From the NCBI RefSeq assembly GCF_041296385.1, contig NW_027184085.1, forward strand, positions 744,001 to 808,000: a stretch of DNA of 64,000 nt, given 5' to 3'. The number at the start of each line of letters is the position of its first letter. Within the stretch, counting starts at the first letter, position 1. Of the stretch, positions 14,919 to 29,906 are shown piece after piece. The stretch is from Aphelocoma coerulescens. Lineage: Eukaryota; Chordata; Aves; Passeriformes; Corvidae. A model generated the notes under the pieces. The model ran no database searches. It was not told the DNA's origin and worked only from the letters and a program-made list of their open reading frames with translations. The translations under genes were made by a program, and so were the position numbers.

Positions 14919-17900
14919 GCAAGTCTCCAAAGACCAGTTTGCTTTCACTCTGCATGTCAGATCCTAATGGAGTAACTGCTGCTTCCTATCATCCACAGTG
15001 AAACAGGCCAGGCAGATAAGCAGTTAGATACAAGTTCCTTAGGAACAGGATTTGTCCCATTTTTATCTATTTATTCCTTGGACTTGGCAGACATTTAGAC
15101 TTGGGGTTCAGGAACCATACGTGAACCCACACCAACTCAACTCCTAAAAGCGTACCGGCGGGGGACCAGCGTCTCTGGACATCAGGAGATGAATGATTTA
15201 AATTAAGAGCTGAACACTGTTGGTGACTGACCACGGGAGTGGCACAGGCAAGAAGGGCAACACTAGAGGAGAAAACCAAGATCCCTCCCTAAACTGCATT
15301 AACCACCAAATAACAGTCACCTCTGGTCATGGTGATTTGAAGGGGTGAAAATTCCTTTTTGTTTTATTGAATCAATGAAGATTCCCATCAGTTTTCCTTG
15401 TGCTGATCAGCAAAACACAAAGCATTTGGTGTCTTGTAATAACTCAGGAAAGAGCCAGAGCTTACTCTGAAACATAGACATTTATTTATTTTTAATCACA
15501 CTGTTCACTTTATGTACTAAAGTAGAAAAACAGAGTATTAACCTGGAACTGAATTTCATACCAACCAAAATATCTCTCTTACTTTGCAAATGACACTAGT
15601 GAAAAACTTGAACCACGTTGTTACTGCACTGCCCTTTCAATTGTCCCCAGAGGCAGTGCTTTAAAAATGACGGCTGAGCACAGGGCCAGCACAGCCATGT
15701 GCTGCCTCATCACTCCAGCTGGATGAGCCATGGGGTGCAACTGCTTGTTACGGAATTCTTCCTTTCCAACCCACTGGATCCAAGAAAGACAAGAAATTGG
15801 AAACACATGGATAAGGACAGAGAATGCTGTCCCCAAGGCTTCCATATCATAAACTATGAATATCTTGGAGCATAGCATGTCAAAAGCTTTTGACCCAAAT
15901 CAGGCTAACAGTAAACACCAATGTCTAGGGTGAGTTATTAGGCATGTTTTCCCTTTCGTTTGACAATATGTGATACAGTACGTCACGATCACATCCCTTT
16001 CCTGACAGTTCCTGACTACATCCACAGCTGATGGGCCAGCTAGACAGCCTTTTCTGCAGGAAGAATCTGCACGCACTCCTGAACAGAACTCCCTGTAGAG
16101 CTGATGTCAACCACAGTCCAGCCAAGGCAGAAATCCTGCAGGACACTTTCCCTGTGCAAGAAAGTCTACAGAAGTGCTGAGTTCTTTAGACATTTCTAAT
16201 ACTGGACAGGGCAGAAACATGCGTATTTTATATACTCATGACTTAACATTAGCTATACTATGTTCATAACATACTACACTGGACACCAGAAAACCGTCCC
16301 CAGCAGCTCCTCTAAGTCCATCAGCAAAACCCACTGACCTACTTTCTCTTAGGTCAAACTCACAAATAGACAAACCTCAACATGAATAAACTGATTCCAC
16401 TCACAGGTCTCACAGTGAGATAGAAAAGAGGATGGTTCCAGGTTTTAAACTTGCCTTGTAGTAGTGATTTTCTGCATGAATTGCTATCTATTCTTTCCAA
16501 TGTTTTGCCCTGGTAGAAGTCTTTTCCAAACCACAGGATGTCACAAAGGTAGAAAGGGGTTACCAGCAACCTTTTTGTGCTGAAGGGGTGTCACTGAAAC
16601 CAACAAAAATGGGGAGTGGAATGAAAGGACTAAGAAAGCATCCATCCCCTCTAGAAAAATAAACTGTCAAAATCCACTGTGCATAGAATACATTATGATA
16701 TGACTCTGAAAAAGAGTAAATGTTTTTCCTCATCTCCATTGCAGTCATGTAATTGTCAGAGAAGGACTCCAGCAAACACAGCTTTTCCCCTACACAGCTT
16801 TGTTAACAGCAGCTGGCTCTGCTCTGGGTGATAAAAATGACCTCTGACCACCACTGGCACATCTCAAGTCGAGCAAGGCATGTCCAGGGATGTCACAGCC
16901 CTTGGGAGTGGCAGAGCCTGGGAGCAGCATTTGCAGTACCTTAATTCCACTGAGTTCCACATTCTTCAAATTAATTTTTTAACCACTTCCATGGAGTCTG
17001 TATGAAAGCCATCATGTGCATGGCACATGTTCACCCAATCGTGCTTCCACTTTGATAGAAAGGAAGTGTTGCCAGAGCAGCATTTTAGCCAGAGTTCAGG
17101 CAGTCAGTCTCTGGTTTGCCATGACAGCTGGGACGAGGCAGCCACCTTTGGTGTCCCCACACCGGACTGCCAGGTACCCTGCAATGCAGCACTCTGGCCT
17201 TTGTGACTGCTGAACTGCCTTCACCAGAGGATCCCAGGATGGGGTGGGTTGCAAGGGATCATCTTGTTCCAGCCCTCTGCCATGGGCAGGGATAGCTTCC
17301 ACTAGAGGAAGGTTCCCATCCCCTTATCTGAGCTTGCTCTTTTTGGTTTATGCATCACAATCCCAGCTGGGATCTTTGGAGAATAAATAGATTCTCTGTA
17401 CTTTCATAACAATATTTATTCTAAAATTATTTCTAAGAAAGGAGAGGAAGAGCTGAGCTGTGAGAAATGCAGGCTTGCAGAACGCAGAGGTGCCGCTTCT
17501 GTTTGTTTACTAAATATAATTCAGTCCTACTCCTGCAACACTGTTACGGCACGTTGTATTTTGCTCACAAAGATGCCTTTGTCAGCTCTCTCCAACAGTT
17601 GTCCAATACATTTTTGAAATGTTTCCCCACAAATCCAGCTCTGCACTCACAGTCCCCAATGATAAACAACAGCAATATGTGGGATATGCACAGTGCACAG
17701 ACATTCTATTGCATGGAATATAAAAAATCAGAGCAGGCAAAAGAATTTGCAACAAGGCTCCCAAATAAAATTTTTCCCAGTTTGACGTGAGCTCTGCCTT
17801 TACTTAATATTTTACTCTGCCTGGTAATGAAAGACATCCTGCCTGCCCCAAAGCACTTGTCTAAAAGAGCAGATATTTGAAAGGTCACAACCACTCGGAG

Positions 17901-19909
17901 CAGCAGGACTGCAGACGCCCGCTCAGATGTTTGCTCTGAGATAAATCAGGCTGCAGCAGCTGCTGCTCCCAGCCCTGGCCCAGGCCCTATATCAATCACA
18001 TACACATAAACTTCTTGCACTGGGACACACCACCATTATTTTTTCATGCTATCAACTGTAAACCATGGCAACCTCTTCCCTCAGCTTAAGAAATCAGATA
18101 TTTCAGGCATTCCTGATACTCACATCACAGATCTTCCAAACAAACTTCTGTGGGACAGATTAAAAATGGCACCTTAACAAGGAATGTTCTGTGGTCAAAA
18201 AATACAACAAAACTTGCACCAAAACGCTTCCCTTCCCCACACTACCCATGGCATCCTGCCCAGTCCATCACCTCTACCCACAGTACTTCTGCATTTACTA
18301 CAAAGATGAGAAACACCACAAAAAAGGTTTAAGTTTCAATTAGTTCTTTTCCTTTGAGAGTTTTTGCCCTGCAGGATACAGTGCCACGTGGGCTGAGTGC
18401 CTCTGTGCCTGCCATGCTGCATGGCTGCCTCAATCCATTCCTCATGGTCGCTCAAACCAAGAGCACGGAGGAACAAATTTCCTCATTCTCCTCTAGAAAC
18501 ACAGAAGCATGTCTTTGGTAAGGGAATCGTTACTACAGGGGGTTGAAAGCAGGGACTTTGTGGGGGAGATCCTTTAGGAAAATGAGAACTGCTGCACAGA
18601 CCCCAGGGCACATCTCTGCAAACCTCTGCTGCCTCTGTGCTAGGTCTGGCATCCCACAGCTACTTATAGAACTGGCTGTGGTGGGTCTCCATGAACAGCT
18701 GATCTTGGAGAGGAACAACGGATAATAAATAGAAAAGGGAAAATCAGGCACACTTTTTTCTGCTCCCTGATGTGTCCTGGAACCAAACCTGTACCAGCAA
18801 GGGATTTCTTTTTATTTTACTCTTTTGAAGAGCTCCAAAGAAGGTTATACCAGAAAAACACGGAGCTCATAAGCTTTTTGCATGGGAAAGCTGCAGAGTC
18901 ACCCCTGGCCTTGCTGCAGGGAGCAGCTGTCCCTGTGCTGCATTTCAGTGCCTGAGAGCACAGGAGCCATGGAGCCTGAAATCTCCTCGGTGACTGTGCC
19001 ACAGCTGGAGCCAGAGCTCGCTATGCTAAATACAGCATCTCTGAGCTGGGAACTCGAGTGGGCCGTGTTGGATTGCACAGCAAAGCAATTTAAGCAAATG
19101 ACTAATCTAAACCCTTCAGTTTCGTTCCTACTTTGGGCTTTGAAAAAGTGGCTGGAAAACATCAACCATCAATCCTCACCCACTGTAACAAAGCAAACAC
19201 AGGAGATTAATTTTGCCATCCTAACACCAAATCAAGGCAAATCCAAACAAGACTGTTTACTGAGCTGTGCCAAGCCACTTGGACTTGGATCAGGACTTGT
19301 GGCATACAAAAAGTATGACATGTTCCTCACTTCCAGAAGGAGGAGAAAAAAAAATTACTATAACAAAGATTATTTTTTTCCCCAGACTTCTTGGTACCTT
19401 AACTAAGCCAGTATTTTGATTTAAACTACCCTAAGATTCCCACAGTCTCAGCAACTATTTCATTACAATACAAATTTTTAAAGTGTATAGAGGTACACGT
19501 GTGTTCATCACACTTAGAAAGTGCCAAAGTACTTGTTTTTAAAACCAAGACTGCATGAATAGTTCTTCATGCAGCAAGGTCTCAGCCAACTAAACTAACA
19601 GGAACACTTAATTTGCTATTTGAAGGCTCTGATTTTAAAAAATCTTTCCAGCTGACGTAACAGTGAATTAAGAAACATGTGACAGTAAGATCTGAAAATA
19701 TTACACTGGATGTAATCATAACTGAGAGCAAAGTTACATTAGATTAGAAATAAAGATGATTTGTGGCTAGCTCCAGAGAAATGCAGAACATTCCAGCACT
19801 AACAATGGAAGCGCTGCAGTTGGCTCTAGTCTGGCAGCCTTTGTAAGGCAATCCGTGTTTTACCAGCACACGTACTTTACCAGCACAGCACACTCAGCAT
19901 TGTACTTAC
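14919..19909. other. NEDD4L intron between the CR1 copy and the long exon
   Basis: Apart from the short CR1 piece at 17229-17318, I see no coding exon, RNA gene or clear repeat here. The part next to the donor of the long exon (19680-19909) is ordinary intron. Confidence 0.55.
17229..17318 (-). repeat. CR1 LINE fragment, extreme 3' end
   Basis: About 90 bp match the reverse complement of the CR1 tail: a GATCATCTTGTTCCAGCC block, then CTGCCATGGGCAGGGATAG, then CTTCCACTAGAGGAAGG. The orientation is minus, the same as NEDD4L. Confidence 0.85.
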
Positions 19910-21082
19910 TGCAGTGCCGGCTGCTGTAGGACCAGGGGTGCTGTGACCCTCTTTACCAACACCCTGACTTTGTTCTTCAGGCCCACGTGTGACAAGAATC
20001 CTGAAGTGCTGCTGCCTCGTGTTTTGATCTGGTCTGATTTTAAACAAGCATCCCTGCCCTTGAGGCATCCGCTCTACTGAATTGCTTCTAGGTATTTCTG
20101 CCCTGTTCCTGCCGTTTCCAGGCAGTTCAGAATTCAGCCCATCAGCTATGGGGCTAATTGCTTCTGCTGGTGGCTGGACAGGGTAGGAAGTACTCCTTTC
20201 CAGCCGTATCCGAGGGTACCTGACCAATCTGTCCCCTTTTGTTCCAGTAAAGCCAAAGTTACATCCACCTCCTGCGCCTGTACCACTTGTCTGTGGCTGC
20301 TGTAACTGGAGAACAAAGAACTTTTTCCCTGAATTTGCTGACTGATCCGGCACATGCTGCAGGGACCAACGCCGGGGTTCAGGGGTGGGAGCGTTATTTG
20401 GAGCCTCAGGACCAAAGGGAAGTAGAGTAACTTGAGGCACATCCGCACTCGAGGCCCGATGCTGAATCCTCACACCACTTATGTTTAAACCTGAAGCCGC
20501 TTCACCTGCTTCTTCTCGTTGGGCAGCCAGCGGAGCCTCCTCACTCTGGTTATTAGTAGGAATACTACGAAATACTCTACGGTTACAGGAAACAGTTCCA
20601 TCTGTCTGTTGCCCCAACTCTTCCATCGGCCTGGGTGGAGAACTTTCAGGAGTCACCTGCGGACTGCTCGGAGAAGAGTGGTTTTCAACAGGGGATGCAT
20701 AATGCTCCCTGAAGTCCGAGAATTTACAGGGAAGCGTCTCCTCCGGAGATTCCAGGGCTGTGCACTCGTCGGTGCAGCCGTTGGCAGCTTTGCGCTGGAG
20801 CGAGATCTGCATGGACGAGCTCCTGGTGGGGCGCGTGTCGATGCCGTTCAGCAGCTGCGGGATAAACATGGATGTGCTCCTTTTCAAGGAGCCCACTTCT
20901 TGCAAATCTCCGTCACCACCGTAATCCGCTCCGTGCCGCGAGAACGCATGAGGGCTGCTTCTTCTCGGCAAGGTGTGGAATGCCATGAAAAAGTCATCTT
21001 CTCTCTCCCGGGCAAGGATCTCCGATTCAGGGGCTGTGTTGCTTCTCCCAGAGCCAAAATGAAACCGCAGCCGATGGGCCAT
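19910..21082 (-). CDS. NEDD4L: NEDD4L long alternative first coding exon (391 codons, C2-bypassing isoform)
   Basis: This is a single long open exon that starts at the ATG whose first base is 21082 (context AAAACCATGG, a strong Kozak match) and ends at donor GCA|gtaagt after 391 codons, in phase 0. Residues 1-20 read MAHRLRFHFGSGRSNTAPES. They resemble the start of the long NEDD4 isoform (from memory MAQSLRLHFAARRSNTYPLS), and residues 88-96 (SSSMQISLQ) match NEDD4's SSCLQISLQ. In NEDD4 the equivalent exon joins directly to the exon beginning TRDDFLGQ. Here the phase-0 donor would make the same join to the off-window NEDD4L exon and skip exons 2-5. The protein is Ser/Pro-rich with no obvious fold. 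SP/TP sites cluster at 130-149, and basophilic-kinase-like RSxS sites occur at 68, 87, 296 and 332. The frame opens only 17 codons further upstream, with no other ATG. Expression, the 5' end and use as a first exon are inferred. Confidence 0.85.
20700..21075. promoter_or_regulatory. CpG-rich 5' part of the long alternative exon
   Basis: Roughly 30 CpGs fall in about 375 bp across the first third of the long coding exon. This is far above the intronic background and above the rest of the same exon. It suggests an intragenic promoter, or an unmethylated element, at the start of this exon. Upstream on the minus strand lie a CCAAT box (within gcccaatca, near 21262-21270) and an E-box CACGTG near 21326. 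The transcription start is not defined by sequence. Pyrimidine-tract-plus-AG sites upstream of the ATG leave open that a noncoding exon is spliced onto it. Confidence 0.4.
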
Positions 21083-24000
21083 GGTTTTACAGAGAGGGGA
21101 AAAGGAGAGGGAGAACAGCAACAATTCAGGCACTGCCAGAAGTTAAAAACCAAAGACATAAACTCCAAGAAAAAGTGTCCCATCTGCCAAACGGTTAGCA
21201 CTGCAGCCCTGGGAGCGACAGATAGCAGAAATAGCCCAAGTGGCAAGCAGCATTCCAGGCATGATTGGGCAGGAGCAGTCAGCGCTCCTACACACACGGT
21301 GACATAGGGTAGGATGGTGGGAGTCACGTGGCCTGGTTCCCCCTCTCCAATGTAAGCGTGTGGGGAGTTTGTTTTTTCCTTTTTTTTTTTTATGCCAGCA
21401 AGAGCCTGAAACAGCACCTTCCCAGCTGCTCCTTTTCCATCAGGGAGGAGCGGCCCCAGCGGGACAGCTCTCGCAGCTGACTGAGGCAGCAAACACACTC
21501 AGCACTGCTATAAATCTAAACCACATCAGATTCACACGGCACACTTGGAGAAAGCACTCAGAAAAATGTAACTACAACAAAAACACTTCCATTTTGTGTT
21601 AAAAGTTTAAGTCAACACCACATGCAAATGAGGACAATTCTTTCAAGCATAACATTTTGGTGCGTTACAGATCTGGGCTGTCATGGCAGAAGAGGAATAA
21701 ATATAGCATGGTTATGTTTTCAATTTTAACCATGCTCATAACACAATTAAGCAACAAACTTTTTCCCTTTAAAAAGCCCCAGCAGCAATATAACCTGCAC
21801 TGCTCTTTGAGTAACTACAAACAAAGCAACCATACCTATGGCAAAGATCTCTCACACAGTAAAACCAGCAGAAATGTGCAGGACAGCAGGACACAAAGCT
21901 CCTTTTCCAGATTTACCAGGCAGTACAGGTGAGGGAAAAGCAGAGCTGGGTGTTGCATGCCCATTTGTACTGATTTGTCTCAGACCCTGCACAGAACTGC
22001 CCGCTCCTGGCTGGCCTCCAGTGAGGGAGTCAGCAATGCCACCACACGTGGCACTGCCGGCACGGAGCACAGTTACGCTCTCTGAGAGCCAGAAGAGCTC
22101 AGGAGAAAGACAGGCAGACAGGATACACCAGAACATGAACCAGTCACCGTAAGTCGGCTCTGCTACAGAAAGATACTCAGTGCCCTGAGGGCACTCACAC
22201 GTGAAGGGTGCGTGCACTTCTTAGCACATACCAGAAAAGAAACTGGTTAACCGTAAGCGCAGCACCATCTCAGCGCCTGGACAGCTGTTCCCTGCAAGAA
22301 CTGGAAAGCCTAAATCTTGTCAACAGCTCTGAAAATCTTTATGTGGCAGGTCAGTCCTCTGCCTAGACAACTGAAATCCACTTGCAAGCAGCTTGCTTTC
22401 AAAAGCCAGAAAATTACCAATCCCAAGAGCAATGGCAGCTCAAACTGATCAAACTGCCAGCAGCCAGCACAATCCCCCATTGTTTTATGTGGATTATGAG
22501 CCACAACAAAAATGTGACTAGCTTCCACACAGCAATGGTCCTGGAGATTGCCTTGCAGAAGCACAGGTGTTGGTATTATTTCATCTTATTTTTCAGCTAA
22601 AACATATTACTCAAGAACACATTCTCTGCACCCAAAATGAAGCTGCATCACATTTACTCTGTTGAGACTGGGGAACAGAAAGGCAAGGACACCTGCAGAG
22701 AGTGTGCTTTGGTAATTTGGGAAGCAGGAACAAAGTCCTTCCAATAAGAGCCATTTAAGTATTGACAATAAGTATGTCAGAGTAAAGCCAAAATAATCAG
22801 TTCAGTGTCTCCTCATTCTACAAACACAACCTGATGGGAGCCTGCTACTCCAAACCCCCCAAAGCAGTTGCCTTGCCATAGGCCTCCTGGAAGGAAAGCA
22901 ATGGCTCCTAACCCCAGGTGCTGCCTTGGCCAGGAGGTTCCAAGCCCAAGGACAGACTGACTTTGGAGGTAGGACCAGAAAGAGAACACACACAAATTGG
23001 TTCAACAATAAAAAGTGCTGAAACTGCCAGGGTAAGGCCAGTACTGCACACCCAAACTTGAAAACCCAAAGGAACATGTCTGAAATGGGTATCCCAAACC
23101 TGTCATTCCCCAGCTGTCACTGCATACAAATTTTTCCTCTAACCCATGTCCCCGTTCCCATGGCACCTTTGCGTTCCAATGGCACGTGGCAGTTTGAACA
23201 GTGCAAGTGGTCATTTATGATCATTATATACAAATAAATACGCTCCCAGTCAGCCCACTGTAGAGGCACAGTGCCACTGGTTCACCAATTTACTTCCTCC
23301 TGAGGAAAGATCGAGTCATTTGGCTTCCAAGTCCTCTTTCTCCCCAGATTACTGCTTGTGTGGTTTCCTTTTTATTTACTAGCAAGACAGAAGGCAAGAA
23401 CCTGTTTGCTGAAGACAGACGTTTTTACACTGGGTTTTTTAAAATGAAAGTATCTTTGCAACTCTGATCCTAATTTTCAGAAAGTAAACAAGTTTAGTAA
23501 AGGTTGTACCGCCCCCAGCCCAGAGAACATTAATTCCTGAGCTCATGAACAGAGAGATGGTGTTACAATGTTTAAAAGGTAAACCCCCCAAGAGCCATCC
23601 ACCAGTGTGCCACTGCACTGGCATGTTTAACCCCAGGTGTACAGAGAACACTGTCACTTATCCCATGAATCATAACTACAACAAAAGCAAGCAGAAGTCA
23701 GAGGTGAAAAGCCTCCTCCAGAAGAGCTACTGTATTGGCCAAATGCAGGCAGACTAAACCCACTAACAACATGTGAGCATTGTGAGGCAGAGAACTGAAA
23801 CCCAACAGAGCATCATTCTGCCACGACCTCAAACCTTCACATGTGCATTGTGAGCACAAGGCGCAGCTCTGGTAACCACCCCCCAAAGCAAGATGCAGAA
23901 GCATTAAAGGACTACAAAGGCAAACTAAAATGGTCAGGGGCTGAAGGAGCTGCTTTATCAGCGACTAAAGTCAGGACTTAATTGCTTTGCAGTGGAGAGG

Positions 24001-24255
24001 CCTACAGAAGGACAGAGTGAGGGTTTTGCAGTCAGAGGGCTGGGTGAGGAGGACTATTTTGGTCTGACCCAGCAGGGCACTACTTTAGTGCCCTTTTAGT
24101 CCCAAACCCAAATGGTTTTTATGCATCTATCCGCATTTCTTGGCACGCTCACTGAAACAACAGACTAAAGACACCTTTAAACTGTGTTGTATTTCCATCA
24201 GCTGCGGCACACAGAGCCTTGTGATCGGTGTAACACAACCAAGACAAGCACTCAC
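21083..24255. other. Intron upstream of the long exon, including its possible promoter
   Basis: About 3.2 kb separate the long exon from the C2 exon at 24256. The first 300 bp on the minus-strand upstream side would be the 5' untranslated region or promoter of the long isoform. The remainder shows no exon or recognisable repeat. A small perfect hairpin (8-bp arms GGGCACTA/TAGTGCCC, 3-base loop) lies at 24075-24093. Confidence 0.5.
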
Positions 24256-24309
24256 CAGTCTGTTTTCATCAAACACCTCGAACAGGAGCCGATGGTTGGT
24301 TGGGTTTAC
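24256..24309 (-). CDS. NEDD4L: NEDD4L C2-domain exon (VNPTNHRLLFEVFDENRL)
   Basis: This 54-bp, phase-0 to phase-0 exon encodes 18 residues, VNPTNHRLLFEVFDENRL. It is flanked by acceptor ttttctcccag and donor CTG|gtgagt. Mammalian NEDD4L has NPSNHRLLFEVFDENRL here, so the only visible change is Ser to Thr. The segment is the beta strand leading into C2 calcium-binding loop 3, and its FDEN contributes one of the loop Asp residues. The next exon in the family begins TRDDFLGQVDVPL; I could not find it at lower coordinates. The C2 domain in NEDD4-family ligases binds calcium and phospholipid, directs the enzyme to membranes, and can hold the HECT domain inactive (family knowledge). Confidence 0.95.
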
Positions 24310-25722
24310 CTGGGAGAAAATCCAAATGTCACTGGAAGTTCAGTAGCTGGACAATAACAGTATCTGGGTACAAGCTCAGGCAGCAATTAAACCAAGGCAA
24401 CCAGGACAGGACTAACAGCTCTGATGTAAATCTTTACTTAAAACTGGAGCACCAGAACCTTGCAGCAACAAGGAAGAGCCTGGCAGTTGACATGAAAGCT
24501 TTCATCTGCTGTGCTCAGTTACTGCATTTCCCTGGCAGAGGACCCCCAGTCCCAGGCTGGACAGACTATCAGGGCTCCTTCCCTGAGTGATTGATTGATT
24601 TACAAGGAGCAGAGTTTTGCTGCATTTCCTTCAGAATTTCACATTCAGATATGTTTCTGACTGTCCATCGCTCACCATTCTCTAACCCATTTAGCATACA
24701 TGGTCTTGGAACACTCAACAGAAGTCTCCCCAACACCTGAAAACAGCAAATATACCTCCAGAGTGTTATTTGCATTTACTTAAATTGAAGCAGAAAGACT
24801 GCCAACATTTAAACGGACAAAAACAAACATAAAAAGAACTCTGTCAGGAAGACAAAACAGCTGCTATTCAACAACAAAAAGTTTTATAGTGCTTGATCCA
24901 GTTGATATATTTTTTCAGAAAGCCTTTACAAGCCAGGTTACTATGACCAGCACATTTAATTAAGAAAATTTAGAAATAATATACCACGATGCACTACTAA
25001 TTCTATGGGCTGGCGATGGACTTGCCAGTTTTGAGAAAATCAGAGAACTGTGACACAAAAAATAGGGTCTAAATTACTTGATAGGTCCCATTATTGCTTA
25101 GGACTTTCAAGATGTTTTAACAGAGCTTCTATGAACCATACCAGAGGTTTTGCAGCACTTTTGTGCATTCCCTTTCCCTGAGATTTTAGAGTTGTATTAC
25201 TTAGCTGCAAAACCAAGAAAAGCTGTTTGGTACATGTGTACAAATAAGCATTCCCCATGAACTGAGGCCTGTGCACTGAACACTCCACTGGCGGCACTGC
25301 TCTCCCAGCTCCCATCCCAGCAGGCAGCTCCCCATGTCCCGCACAACTCCCGCCCAGAACAATCTGCCACATCTGCCCTCGGGCAGCTGCTCAAGATTAA
25401 TGCTTGAAACCCCCTGAAATTCTACCTGACCTGCTTTTGTGGAAGCTACAGCTACACTAAAATTCAACCGTTCTTCTTTGGAAAAATATTGTCTGCAACT
25501 AAGTAGCGAAGTTACTGTCCCTCACATTTACATAATGGCAGGTTGTGAAACTGTTTCTAAGTAACCTGGTGCCAGTTCCTGCTGAGCATTCCATCCCTGC
25601 AGAAACACAACAGCAAGTACATCAGGGCAAGCAGGTCTTTTAAGTAAACACACGAACAACAAATATAAAATAAGATTAGCTGAGCATGTTCTGATAATGA
25701 CTGTAAATAAAGAGACACTTAC
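24310..25722. other. NEDD4L intron (1.4 kb)
   Basis: This phase-0 intron lies between the TLNPKWNEEFYFR exon and the VNPTNHRLL exon. No other feature was recognised. Confidence 0.7.
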
Positions 25723-25761
25723 TCTAAAATAAAACTCTTCATTCCATTTTGGGTTCAGTGT
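25723..25761 (-). CDS. NEDD4L: NEDD4L C2-domain exon (TLNPKWNEEFYFR)
   Basis: This 39-bp exon encodes 13 residues, TLNPKWNEEFYFR, which is the classic C2 signature LNPKWNEE. The acceptor is ttatttcttttacag and the donor is AGA|gtaagt. It enters and leaves in phase 0, so it joins the preceding exon (ending TIKK) and the following one (starting VNP) without disturbing the frame. The peptide matches mammalian NEDD4L exactly as I remember it. NEDD4 has SLNPKWNEEILFRV, so the TLNP...FYF form supports NEDD4L over NEDD4. Confidence 0.95.
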
Positions 25762-29365
<3,604 letters not shown>

Positions 29366-29797
29366 CTATAATTGTACAGCCAAAGGGCATTGCAGAAGGA
29401 ATTTTTCATTTAACTGGATGACAACAGCACCTCCAAACATTTCTAGTGGAATTGTCTTCAGTGAAAGCTCGGAACTCTAGTAAGCTACTCACACATTGAA
29501 AGTGAGTGTTGGAATGTGCTCAGTTAAACACTGCCCATAACAGCAGAGATCATTCCCTGCAGCTCTGTCCCTGCTGGGGGCAAGAACTGCCTGCTCCCAC
29601 ACAGCTCCTGCCCACAAGCACGCCCATGGTAGTCCATTAAAACCAGTCAGGGAAAAATAGGAGCCATGGGGTTTGGAAGAGACTAGCTGTAACCAACCCC
29701 TGGAGGCTCACTGGAAGTGCAACTGGAAGTATTTTGAAGCAGTGGTTATAATTGTTTTGAGCCATAAAACCAAGCTGCAGTGATTCAGACAGACAGG

Positions 29798-29906
29798 GCA
29801 GTGAGCAACCTGCTCTAGTGGAAGGTGTTCCTGCCCATGGCAGAGGGTGGAATTGGGATGGTCTTTAAGGCCCCTTCCAACACAAACCATTCCATGGTTC
29901 TGTGCT
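29798..29906 (+). repeat. CR1 LINE fragment, 3' end
   Basis: The sequence includes GAGCAACCTGCTCTAGTGGA, AGGTGTTCCTGCCCATGGCA, then GTCTTTAAGGCCCCTTCCAA and CACAAACCATTCCATGGTTC. This is the CR1 terminal region in plus orientation, inside the large intron upstream of the DPYVKLS exon. Confidence 0.88.

Noticed and set aside
14181..14955. Open frames over the CR1 copy
   Set aside because: They are translations of the CR1 3' untranslated region on either strand, not genes.
1..19909. The next NEDD4L exons (TRDDFLGQVDVPL, ERPYTFKDF, RSHKSRVKG) in this part of the intron
   Set aside because: A search by eye of the minus strand for their reverse-translated forms gave nothing. They most likely lie beyond position 1.
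20519..21307. Long plus-strand open frame (262 codons) opposite the long exon
   Set aside because: It is the antisense shadow of the GC-rich NEDD4L alternative exon and shows no homology of its own.
20884..21498. Minus-strand open frame (204 codons) in another frame across the start of the long exon
   Set aside because: It overlaps the NEDD4-like frame out of phase, has no recognisable domain, and extends into the putative 5' region.
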